5,472 nucleotides of DNA from positions 1-5,472 of the forward strand of contig JAEZCB010000238.1 in assembly GCA_023412755.1 (NCBI GenBank). Direction: 5' to 3'. The position numbers and the translations under genes are program-made. The notes under the pieces were generated by a model, which was not told the DNA's origin, did not search any database, and was given only the letters and a program-made list of their open reading frames with translations. The DNA comes from Bacteroidota bacterium (lineage in GTDB: Bacteria > Bacteroidota > Bacteroidia > Flavobacteriales_F > PHOS-HE28). Shown here in pieces: positions 1 to 5,472 of the stretch (position 1 is its first letter; each line of letters opens with the position of its first letter).

Positions 1-306
1 GAGGACTACTGTGTGCTCTTCGTACCTGCCACGGCCATGCCGGAGCATGAAGGATCCATTGGCATCAACGTATTCCCTGATCCTGCGGACCGTGATATCT
101 TCTTCGATATCACGGGACCCATTGCGAATGCCCCCTTGCTGATCAAAGTGCTGGACACTTCCGGCCGTGAGGTGGCCACACGCCGCACCCAGGGCGGCCG
201 CGCCACGATCACCACTGCTTTCCTGGCGAATGGCATGTATGCCTACCAAGTGTTGCATGGTGATCAGGAATTAGGCCGGGGCAGATTCATCGTTGCGCAT
301 CCCTGA
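1..306 (+). CDS. C-terminal fragment of a T9SS-exported protein (type A sorting domain)
   Basis: The reading frame is open from the first base and ends at TGA 304-306, giving 101 residues of a protein whose N-terminus lies left of the window. The visible part is a T9SS type A sorting domain. It has the opening N-V-F-P-D-P-A-D motif (usual form YPNPA, here with Asp for the Asn), a beta strand, the L-D-T-S-G-R-E-V turn, then the G-M-Y-A-Y-Q-V strand and a closing strand ending FIVAHP. In this family the domain directs a protein, already moved to the periplasm by Sec, through the outer-membrane T9SS, where it is usually cleaved off. The cargo function cannot be told: only about 18 residues (E-D-Y-C-V-L-F-V...) precede the domain. 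A GTG at position 13 could be read as a start, but the frame continues upstream of it and a lone sorting domain would make no sense. The next gene begins 33 nt downstream, so co-transcription is likely. Confidence 0.88.
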   Translation, partial: EDYCVLFVPATAMPEHEGSIGINVFPDPADRDIFFDITGPIANAPLLIKVLDTSGREVATRRTQGGRATITTAFLANGMYAYQVLHGDQELGRGRFIVAHP

Positions 307-339
307 TACTCCCATTTCGGTTAGCGCTAGCTTCGGCAC

Positions 340-1107
340 GTGGATCGGATATCGGCGGTGATCATCACCTTCAACGAGGAACACAACATCTTGCGTTGCC
401 TCCGATCGTTGAAGGACATCGCTGATGACATCGTGATCGTGGATGCTGCCAGCACGGATGATACCCGCTCATTGGCAGTGGCCGAGGGTGCCCGCGTGAT
501 CCAGCGTGCCTGGACGAACTATTCCGATCAAAAGAATTTCGCCAATGGCATGGCACTCCATGAATGGATCCTCTCCATGGATGCCGATGAGGAGTTGTCG
601 GCCCCATTGAAAGAAGCCATCCTTGCCGAGAAAAGGTATGGTTTGAAAGGAGCATACCGATTCCCACGACTCACCAATTACTGCGGCTCATGGATCCGGC
701 ATGGTGGCTGGTACCCGGATGCCAAGATCCGCCTTTTCCACCGTGATGAAGCGGTATGGGAAGGTGAACACATCCATGAGGAGCTGGTGCTCGAACCAGG
801 GACCAGGGTAAAGGACATCAACGCGGACATCCTCCATTACTCCTATCACACCGTGGCGGATCACAAGGAACGGATCCAGCGGTACAGTACACTGCATGCC
901 CAGCGCATGCATGCCCAGGGACGGAAGGCCGGTCTGGTGAAATGCTACCTCTCTCCGGTGGTGAAGTTCATACAAGGTTATCTGCTTCAACTGGGTTTTC
1001 TTGATGGGGTGGCGGGGCTCCAGATAGCCTGGTATTCCGCAATGGCCATTCATCTCAAATACTGGAAACTTGCGCGCATCGGATCGGGCGAAAACCGACC
1101 CCGCTGA
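340..1107 (+). CDS. Family 2 glycosyltransferase, WaaE/KdtX-like (LPS core type)
   Basis: This 255-residue protein is an inverting GT-A glycosyltransferase that probably adds a sugar from a nucleotide-sugar donor to lipopolysaccharide core or another surface glycan on the cytoplasmic side of the inner membrane. The N-terminus carries the GT2 nucleotide-binding strand SAVIITFNEE (residues 5-14), then IVDAASTDDT (33-42) and D-Q-K-N (63-66). The metal-binding DxD motif is D81-A-D83 in the context ILSMDADEEL. The acceptor-side signatures GGWYPD (122-127) and W-E-G-E-H-I-H-E-E (140-148) are typical of the WaaE/KdtX-like beta-glucosyltransferase branch. A hydrophobic, amphipathic C-terminal stretch (about 197-248) fits peripheral membrane binding. 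The start is GTG at 340: an in-frame TAG at 328-330 bars anything earlier, and the next GTG (358) would cut the first beta strand. Length is normal for the family. The exact sugar and acceptor cannot be read from sequence. No promoter box is visible in the 33-nt gap upstream, so it probably shares a transcript with the preceding gene. Confidence 0.9.
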   Translation: MDRISAVIITFNEEHNILRCLRSLKDIADDIVIVDAASTDDTRSLAVAEGARVIQRAWTNYSDQKNFANGMALHEWILSMDADEELSAPLKEAILAEKRYGLKGAYRFPRLTNYCGSWIRHGGWYPDAKIRLFHRDEAVWEGEHIHEELVLEPGTRVKDINADILHYSYHTVADHKERIQRYSTLHAQRMHAQGRKAGLVKCYLSPVVKFIQGYLLQLGFLDGVAGLQIAWYSAMAIHLKYWKLARIGSGENRPR

Positions 1108-1158
1108 TCGGCATTCCAAGCGTCGGCACCGGTCTGTGCTCCCGTGCACATTCCAACC

Positions 1159-1191
1159 CTGGACAGGATAAGTGATACATGGTTAGATTTG
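1159..1191 (+). promoter_or_regulatory. Candidate Bacteroidota promoter for the S8 peptidase gene
   Basis: TAGATTTG at 1184-1191 matches the Bacteroidota -7 box TAnnTTTG exactly. The -33 part is weak: CTG at 1159-1161, one base off TTG, lies 22 nt upstream of the box. Transcription would begin around 1196-1198, leaving a leader of only about 10-12 nt before ATG 1208. It is inferred from motif and position; the exact -7 match in a 100-nt gap just before a gene is the main support. Confidence 0.55.
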
Positions 1192-1207
1192 TTTCAACCT
1201 GCGTAAG

Positions 1208-3979
1208 ATGAGATCGACAAATACACTGGGCATGCTTGCCCTGCTCTTCCTTTTACCTATTTCCACCATTGCACAGGATCCCGGGATAATACCTGGAGAT
1301 ATCCTCGTGATGCTCACACCTGATGGTTCAGCGGAACGCATCGCCGCGGACCTGCAGGTGGTCGATGGCATTGGAACAGGGCTGCATGTGCACCATGAGG
1401 TGAGTGCGCCCATGCGCATCTGGCTTCTGAAGTTCGACCATGAGAGCATTGCACAGCAACGCATGCTCACTGCCGTGCACCAGCACCCGCATGTGATCAT
1501 GGCGCAGAACGATCACCCTGTTACCTTCCGCGAGGTACCCAATGATCCGCAGTATGGCCAGCAGTGGCATCACCAGAAGATCCAGAGTGAAAGCGCATGG
1601 GATCATTCCACCGGGGGTGTCACCCTGAATGGGGACAGCATCGTGGTGTGCATCATTGAAGGAGCGAACCTGCTTCACCCGGACCTGGTGGGCAACCGCT
1701 GGCTCAACGCCGCGGAGATCCCCAACAACGGCATCGATGATGATGGCAACGGCTACGTGGATGATCACCGCGGCTGGAATCCAGGCAGCAACAACGACAA
1801 TGTCTACAATGGCGGCCATGGCACCAACGTGGCGGGCATGATCGGCGCCAAAGGCAACAATGGCGTGGGCATGGCCGGCGCCAATTGGGATGTGAAGATG
1901 ATGGTGGTGACGGTAGGCAGCCTTACCCAGGCCAATGTGATCGCCAGCTACACCTACCCCCTGATCATGCGTCGGCGCTACAATGACACCAATGGCGCCG
2001 ATGGTGCTTTCGTGGTGGCCACCAACGCCAGCTGGGGCATCGATAACGGCAACCCGGCCAATTACCCACTCTGGTGCGCGATGTACGATACACTCGGCAC
2101 CGCAGGGATACTCAACTGCGGCGCCACCGCGAACAATAACGTGAACATCGATGTGGTCGGCGATCTTCCCACGGCATGCCCGAGCGACTTCATGGTGAGC
2201 GTGACCGCCACCAACAACAACGACATGCGCACTTTCAGCGGTTATGGAGCCACCACCATCGATGTGGGCGCACCGGGAGAGAGCGTATGGACCACCTCCG
2301 GCACCAACGGTTACACCAGCACCAGCGGCACCTCCTTCGCAAGCCCGCTTACCGCAGGTGTCATCGGCCTGCTCTACAGTGCTCCATGCCCATCTTTCAT
2401 GGCCCTAGTGCAGGCCGACCCCATGGCCGGAGCCTTGTACATCCGTGAAAAACTTTTCGAAGGGGTGGATATCGCCGGCAATCTCCCCGGCAATACAGTG
2501 ACAGGTGGCAGGATCAACGCGGGCACCAGCATGTCTCTGATCATGGATGAATGCGAAGGTTGCTCCGCGCCCCTCTCTCCTGTTGCGTCACCGATCAACA
2601 ACAACTCCATCGAATTCCATTGGAACGCCTTCAGCGAAGGGCCCTTCACCGTACGTTACCGTCCGGCGGGGACTACGGAATGGATCATATTGGCGGGCGT
2701 CGAAGAAGAAAGTGTATCGATCGGTGACCTCCTGCCTTGTACGGCCTATGAGTTCCAGGTGGGCAACGAGTGCGATGGTGAGGGGCTCACATATTCCAAC
2801 AGCGTTATGTATGAACCATCATCAGGCGTGGCCCCGGTGATCAGTCTGGATGGCGAACCCCTGATCTGTGTGGGAAGCTCCATCACCCTTGTGTCCTCAT
2901 CACCCATTTCCAACACCTGGAGCAATGGTGAGCAGCAACCAAGCATCGAAGTCACCCAGAGCGGCAGCTACACTGTAACGGTCGATGGTCCATGTGATGT
3001 ACTCACGTCGGAACCCGTGGAGGTGGAGGTCTTCGCGCCGGAAGCACCTTCCACATCGCCCGTTGTGGCCTTGCCGGGTCCCGGCACCGCGATCCTCACA
3101 GCCGATGGGGAGAACATCAACTGGTATGATGCGCCCGATGCCACTACTCCGGTGGGCAGCGGCAGCCCGTGGGAAACGCCCTTCCTTTCATCCAACACGG
3201 CATTCTGGGTGAGCACTCTTTCCACCAGTGATGGGAATGAGCTATTCGGTGGACCGACCGAAATGGCGGATATAGGGGCATATCACACCAATGCCACGTA
3301 CTACCTCACCTTCCAGGCGGACATGCCCTTCTATATCCATTCTGTCAAGGTGTTCGCCAATGGCGCCGGATCACGCCCCATCGGCCTTATCGATGCGAAT
3401 GGCACTACCGTGGTTCAGGGCAACTTCATCATCCCAAATGGAGAAAGCCGTGTGGAACTGGGCTTCCATGTTCCCTCGGCAGGGCAATATGCCCTACGGG
3501 TGATGAGTGGTGACCCGCAACTCTGGCGGGATGGGATCGGCAGCGGGCCAAGCTATCCGTATTCCCTGGGTATGTATGGCGCCATCACCGGCACCAACGT
3601 CACGGGCGCGAATGCCAATGCGCTCTATTATTTCTTCTATGACTGGGAGGTGGGTGAAGCCAGGATCACCTGCGAAAGCGAGCGGCAGGAGGTTCTTGTG
3701 GAACTGGCCATGGACGTGGCGGAGATGAATGGCGCCTCCATCATCAGCACCTACCCGAATCCTGCGGATAAAGAGGTGGTGCTGGAGATCCATGGCATCG
3801 ATCCGCGTGGTCTTCAAGTGGAATTGATGGACAACACCGGCCGCCGCATCATTGTACAACGGATCACCGGCATGTACACCAGGATCGATGTCGGCCAACT
3901 TGCCCCAGGTCCTTACACCCATCGTGTACTACGGGATGGAACACCCATCGCGCAGGGCCGTACCGTAGTGCTTCATTGA
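1208..3979 (+). CDS. Secreted subtilisin-like (S8) protein with Fn3/Ig-like domains and T9SS sorting domain
   Basis: This 923-residue protein is an exported multidomain member of the S8 peptidase family. Residues 1-22 form a signal peptide with predicted cleavage after A22 (STIA|Q). Residues 24 to about 115 resemble a subtilase propeptide (start I-I-P-G-D-I-L-V). The S8 domain spans about 116-450: HPDL at 157-160, a likely calcium loop NGIDDDGNGYVDD (174-186), the His motif HGTNVAG with H204, and the Ser motif GTSFASP with S376. The Asp motif, normally I-D-T-G, reads I149-I150-E151-G152, so the usual Asp position is Ile and activity is uncertain. An Fn3-like domain (about 452-536), two Ig-like domains (about 543-608 and 612-676), a beta-rich domain common beside Bacteroidota peptidases (about 684-832) and a T9SS type A domain (about 845-923, motif Y-P-N-P-A) follow. 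The role is probably extracellular protein breakdown or adhesion. ATG 1208 directly precedes the signal peptide. The gene has its own candidate promoter and terminator. Confidence 0.92.
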   Translation: MRSTNTLGMLALLFLLPISTIAQDPGIIPGDILVMLTPDGSAERIAADLQVVDGIGTGLHVHHEVSAPMRIWLLKFDHESIAQQRMLTAVHQHPHVIMAQNDHPVTFREVPNDPQYGQQWHHQKIQSESAWDHSTGGVTLNGDSIVVCIIEGANLLHPDLVGNRWLNAAEIPNNGIDDDGNGYVDDHRGWNPGSNNDNVYNGGHGTNVAGMIGAKGNNGVGMAGANWDVKMMVVTVGSLTQANVIASYTYPLIMRRRYNDTNGADGAFVVATNASWGIDNGNPANYPLWCAMYDTLGTAGILNCGATANNNVNIDVVGDLPTACPSDFMVSVTATNNNDMRTFSGYGATTIDVGAPGESVWTTSGTNGYTSTSGTSFASPLTAGVIGLLYSAPCPSFMALVQADPMAGALYIREKLFEGVDIAGNLPGNTVTGGRINAGTSMSLIMDECEGCSAPLSPVASPINNNSIEFHWNAFSEGPFTVRYRPAGTTEWIILAGVEEESVSIGDLLPCTAYEFQVGNECDGEGLTYSNSVMYEPSSGVAPVISLDGEPLICVGSSITLVSSSPISNTWSNGEQQPSIEVTQSGSYTVTVDGPCDVLTSEPVEVEVFAPEAPSTSPVVALPGPGTAILTADGENINWYDAPDATTPVGSGSPWETPFLSSNTAFWVSTLSTSDGNELFGGPTEMADIGAYHTNATYYLTFQADMPFYIHSVKVFANGAGSRPIGLIDANGTTVVQGNFIIPNGESRVELGFHVPSAGQYALRVMSGDPQLWRDGIGSGPSYPYSLGMYGAITGTNVTGANANALYYFFYDWEVGEARITCESERQEVLVELAMDVAEMNGASIISTYPNPADKEVVLEIHGIDPRGLQVELMDNTGRRIIVQRITGMYTRIDVGQLAPGPYTHRVLRDGTPIAQGRTVVLH

Positions 3980-3995
3980 CACCGGCAGCATCAGC

Positions 3996-4032
3996 GGGAG
4001 CAGGGGCTAACTTGGTCCCGCTCCCTCTTTTT
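3996..4032 (+). terminator. Intrinsic terminator of the S8 peptidase gene
   Basis: GGGAGC (3996-4001) pairs with GCTCCC (4020-4025). After a bulged A at 4002, GGGGC (4003-4007) pairs with GTCCC (4015-4019, including one G-T pair), leaving a 7-nt loop. The stem is thus about 11 bp and GC-rich, and TCTTTTT (4026-4032) follows directly. It begins 16 nt after the stop codon of the peptidase gene. This is a textbook Rho-independent terminator on the plus strand. Confidence 0.85.
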
Positions 4033-4039
4033 GCGACCA

Positions 4040-4047
4040 TACCTTTG
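4040..4047 (+). promoter_or_regulatory. Candidate Bacteroidota -7 promoter box upstream of the GT9 gene
   Basis: TACCTTTG is an exact TAnnTTTG match located 7 nt after the T-tract of the preceding terminator, where a new transcription unit would be expected. The only upstream TTG of plausible distance is at 4012-4014, 25 nt away and longer than the usual spacing of about 19-21 (up to about 23), so the -33 element is unresolved. Transcription would begin near 4052-4054, giving a leader of about 60 nt before ATG 4114. Confidence 0.5.
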
Positions 4048-4061
4048 GCCGGTTCCAGAGC

Positions 4062-4136
4062 ATGATCCGGCTGTTGCACATCACTCCACTCGCTCCACCG
4101 GCCATCTTCAGCTATGGCTGTTCCGGTGATGCCTGA
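4062..4136 (+). CDS. Possible 24-codon leader ORF overlapping the GT9 start
   Basis: The first ATG after the putative promoter is at 4062 and opens a frame of 24 codons ending at TGA 4134-4136. It overlaps the first 23 nt of the GT9 gene in another frame. The peptide begins M-I-R-L-L-H-I-T-P and continues P-P-A-I-F-S-Y-G. This pattern recalls the first residues of GT4 glycosyltransferases of Bacteroidota (typical form x-L-L-H-I-T-P...P-A...Y-G-G), as remembered from the family rather than found by search. It may be a translated leader, a remnant of a deleted glycosyltransferase gene, or chance. The stop lies just 2 nt after the second in-frame ATG of the GT9 gene (4129-4131), an arrangement that would permit translational coupling. 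No clear ribosome binding site is visible. Confidence 0.25.
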   Translation: MIRLLHITPLAPPAIFSYGCSGDA

Positions 4137-5127
4137 GAGCTCGGAACATATCATTCTCAGCCGCACGGATAGCATCGGCGATGTAATGCTCACCCTGCCG
4201 ATGGCCGGGCTGCTCAAACAGCGCTTCCCACAATGCTATATCACCTTCATCGGCCGCGGATACACCGCACCGGTGCTGGAGAATTGCCATCATGTGGACA
4301 AGGTCGTCACTTTGGAAGAGCTCACCGCCAACGGTGATCGCGGCGCGGTCGAGGCCATGCGGCGTCTCCATGCTGATGCCATCGTGCATGTATTCCCCGT
4401 ACACCGGATCGCCCGGTGGGCACACCATGCGGGCATCGATCATCGTATCGGTACCAGCAGGCGCTGGTGGCATTGGCTCCATTGCAACCACCGCATCTCC
4501 TTCAGCAGGCGCAAGAGCGATCTTCATGAGGCCCAGCTCAACACCAGATTGCTGGCACCTTTTGGCATCACTACAATGCTCGGCACTTCGGATCTGTGGC
4601 GCTACAGCGGCTTTGTTCCGCCAAGGCCGGATCAACGAGTACGCGATCTCCTTATGTCCGGAAAAAAGAAGGTGATCATCCATCCCATGTCCAGCGGCAG
4701 TGCGGTGGAATGGGGTTTCGCGCAAGTAACGGAACTCATGCACCTCATCGATCCGGCCAGCTTCCAGATCATCATCACGGGCACCGCATCAGAGGCGGAA
4801 CGATACCGGGCACACCTGCCTTTGCATCTGTCCAACGTCACGGATACCGGTGGCATGCTCGGCCTTCATGATCTTATGGCACTCATCGGGCGCGCCGATG
4901 CCCTCGTTGCTGCCAGCACGGGTCCCCTGCACATCGCCGCCGCCGCCGGTATCCGCACCATAGGTCTGTATGCCGATGTACGCCCTATCCATCCCGGTCG
5001 CTGGGCGCCCATCGGCAAGGATACGCATGTGCTTGTGCAAGAGGATCCAGCCACGGATGATCCACAGAAGATGATCGCCGCCATAGAACCGGCCAGGGTC
5101 CTTCACCTGCTGGAAGAGTTGCAATAA
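4114..5127 (+). CDS. Family 9 glycosyltransferase (ADP-heptose:LPS heptosyltransferase-like)
   Basis: This 337-residue protein belongs to GT9, the GT-B fold enzymes that transfer heptose, or in some members another sugar, to the LPS inner core at the inner face of the cytoplasmic membrane. The N-terminal Rossmann domain opens with I-L-S-R-T-D-S-I-G-D (14-23) and VMLTLP (24-29), the family hallmark. The second domain starts at IIHPMSSGSAVEWG (188-201). The donor-binding signature is A-S-T-G-P-L-H-I-A-A-A (267-277) followed by H-P-G-R-W-A-P-I-G (293-301). Length is typical. The segment G-S-A-V-E-W-G carries Val where I expect a basic residue (K or R before E-W) in many relatives, so donor or activity may differ. 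ATG 4114 is the first start in this frame (TGA at 4063-4065 upstream, no start codon between). ATG 4129 is an equally plausible start, since it leaves only seven residues before the first strand. It probably works with a GT2 such as the one at 340-1107 in surface-glycan assembly. Confidence 0.9.
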   Translation: MAVPVMPESSEHIILSRTDSIGDVMLTLPMAGLLKQRFPQCYITFIGRGYTAPVLENCHHVDKVVTLEELTANGDRGAVEAMRRLHADAIVHVFPVHRIARWAHHAGIDHRIGTSRRWWHWLHCNHRISFSRRKSDLHEAQLNTRLLAPFGITTMLGTSDLWRYSGFVPPRPDQRVRDLLMSGKKKVIIHPMSSGSAVEWGFAQVTELMHLIDPASFQIIITGTASEAERYRAHLPLHLSNVTDTGGMLGLHDLMALIGRADALVAASTGPLHIAAAAGIRTIGLYADVRPIHPGRWAPIGKDTHVLVQEDPATDDPQKMIAAIEPARVLHLLEELQ

Positions 5128-5292
5128 TGTTTGGGCATGCCGCCAGCCGCCACGCTTAAAACTGCGCGCCAGGGTTACCGATCGGTCCAACAACAGAGAA
5201 AATCGCTATCAAATGCGTCGCGTTCCCGTCGCGTCGCCGCCTCGTTGCGGTCCAAACGCAATCATCGCGCATCCAAGGCATTCCATCATCTG

Positions 5293-5310
5293 CCCCGCTG
5301 TACAGCGGGG
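5293..5310. terminator. GC-rich palindrome, possible bidirectional terminator
   Basis: CCCCGCTGTACAGCGGGG is a perfect 18-bp palindrome that would fold into a 7-bp, almost all-GC stem with a GTAC tetraloop on either strand. It sits between convergent genes, 165 nt past the GT9 stop and 28 nt past the fumC stop. There is no proper T-tract on either side (ATCTAATTAT follows on the plus strand), so it is at best an atypical terminator or an RNA 3'-end stabiliser. A protein-binding site is an alternative. Confidence 0.45.
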
Positions 5311-5318
5311 ATCTAATT

Positions 5319-5334
5319 ATCTGATCATCTGATC
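5319..5334. repeat. Tandem 8-bp repeat ATCTGATC x2
   Basis: ATCTGATC occurs twice head to tail (5319-5326 and 5327-5334), followed by a further GATC at 5336-5339 that overlaps the fumC stop codon by one base. With the GATC at 5310-5313 this makes four GATC sites in 30 nt. The repeat is exact but very short; no function is evident. Confidence 0.6.
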
Positions 5335-5338
5335 GGAT

Positions 5339-5472
5339 CTACCCCCCGCTCACCATCTGGCTTGGATCCACCCACTTGTCGAAATCCTCCGCGCTCACAT
5401 GGCCCAACGCGATCGCCGCCTCCTTCAACGTGGTGCCTTCCTTGTGCGCCTTCTTCGCGATCTCCGCGGCCT
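5339..5472 (-). CDS. fumC: Fumarate hydratase class II, C-terminal fragment
   Basis: On the minus strand, a frame enters at the right edge and ends at TAG (plus-strand CTA, 5339-5341), giving 43 whole codons. The peptide starts AAEIAKKAHKEG, continues TTLKEAA and ALGHVSAEDFDKWV, and ends DPSQMVSGG. This matches the conserved C-terminal domain of class II fumarases (E. coli FumC has the same AAEIAKKAHKEG block and a F-D-x-W-V-x-P-x-Q-M-V ending). The enzyme is a cytoplasmic homotetramer that interconverts fumarate and malate in the TCA cycle. About 420 residues, including the catalytic residues, lie beyond the window. Aspartase, the nearest relative, ends differently (no W-V-x-P-x-Q-M-V), so fumarase is preferred. 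The gene converges on the GT9 gene and is unlikely to be functionally tied to it. Confidence 0.9.
   Translation of the reverse strand, partial: AAEIAKKAHKEGTTLKEAAIALGHVSAEDFDKWVDPSQMVSGG

Larger units (their letters stand above)
5128..5338. other. Non-coding convergent spacer between the GT9 gene and fumC
   Basis: This 211-nt stretch separates two converging genes. I see no credible gene: the one open frame (TTG 5131 to 5316, 61 codons) is rich in Arg, Ser and Lys, has no recognisable motif and starts without any signal. It does hold an ACCGATCGGT palindrome (5177-5186), the direct repeat CGTCGCGT at 5216-5223 and 5227-5234 (11-nt spacing), a strong 18-bp palindrome (5293-5310) and an ATCTGATC tandem pair (5319-5334). 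It is probably the 3' untranslated region of one or both genes. Confidence 0.6.

Noticed and set aside
322..329. TAGCGCTA palindrome between the first two genes
   Set aside because: It is only 8 bp, has no T-tract or flanking structure, and is within chance expectation.
688..1149. 153-codon minus-strand frame over the end of the GT2 gene
   Set aside because: It is antisense to conserved GT2 motifs, has no family resemblance and no promoter box on that strand that I could see.
1112..1156. CATTCCAA direct repeat (1112-1119 and 1149-1156)
   Set aside because: Two 8-bp copies 37 nt apart with no further units and no clear relation to the promoter; likely chance.
1328..1819. 163-codon open frame on the minus strand
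   Set aside because: It is fully antisense to the propeptide and first part of the S8 domain; the composition (Val, Ile, Ala, His runs) mirrors sense codons of that gene.
3752..3767. Nucleotide similarity of the two T9SS sorting domains (shared ATCCTGCGGA at about 82 and 3759), considered as a recombination repeat
   Set aside because: The match is very short and simply reflects the same conserved protein motif in both sorting domains.
3494..3922. 142-codon minus-strand frame over the 3' part of the S8 gene
   Set aside because: It is a shadow of the sorting domain and the preceding beta-rich domain, with no own motif.
4108..4743. 211-codon open frame on the minus strand
   Set aside because: It lies antisense over the well-supported GT9 gene, shows no recognisable motif and has the His/Met/Ala/Pro-rich make-up expected of a GC-rich shadow frame.
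5131..5316. 61-codon plus-strand frame in the convergent spacer, starting with TTG
   Set aside because: It has an Arg/Ser-rich random look and no initiation signal, and it runs through the 18-bp palindrome.

Overview
The window looks like chromosomal DNA of a Bacteroidota bacterium, most likely a fairly GC-rich relative of the Flavobacteriales. Two genes end in type IX secretion (T9SS) type A sorting domains. Two exact matches to the Bacteroidota -7 promoter box (TAnnTTTG) stand upstream of genes, and no gene has a clear Shine-Dalgarno sequence. The lineage is an inference from these traits, not a database result.

Layout, left to right. (1) 1-306 (+): the C-terminal end of a secreted or surface protein with a T9SS sorting domain; its start lies outside the window. 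(2) 340-1107 (+): a complete family 2 glycosyltransferase of the WaaE/KdtX-like type, 33 nt downstream and probably on the same transcript. (3) 1108-1207: spacer with a candidate promoter. (4) 1208-3979 (+): a large secreted subtilisin-like (S8) protein with signal peptide, propeptide, peptidase domain, Fn3 and Ig-like domains, a C-terminal beta-rich domain and a T9SS sorting domain. His and Ser of its triad are present, but the usual Asp position reads Ile. (5) 3980-4113: a strong intrinsic terminator (3996-4032), then a -7 box (4040-4047) and a 24-codon leader ORF (4062-4136). (6) 4114-5127 (+): a family 9 (heptosyltransferase-like) glycosyltransferase. (7) 5128-5338: a non-coding convergent spacer with an 18-bp palindrome and short repeats. 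(8) 5339-5472 (-): the C-terminal end of class II fumarase (fumC), running off the right edge.

The two glycosyltransferases probably build lipopolysaccharide or another surface glycan. The two T9SS cargo proteins are exported across the same outer membrane. In several Bacteroidota, T9SS cargo is attached to a special LPS, so a link is conceivable, but nothing here proves it; the terminator and promoter around 4000-4050 show that at least the peptidase and the GT9 gene are separate units. fumC is a TCA-cycle gene on the opposite strand. I found no mobile element, CRISPR array, tRNA or rRNA. The most notable points are the altered Asp motif in the S8 domain and the overlapping leader ORF, whose peptide resembles the start of a GT4 glycosyltransferase.
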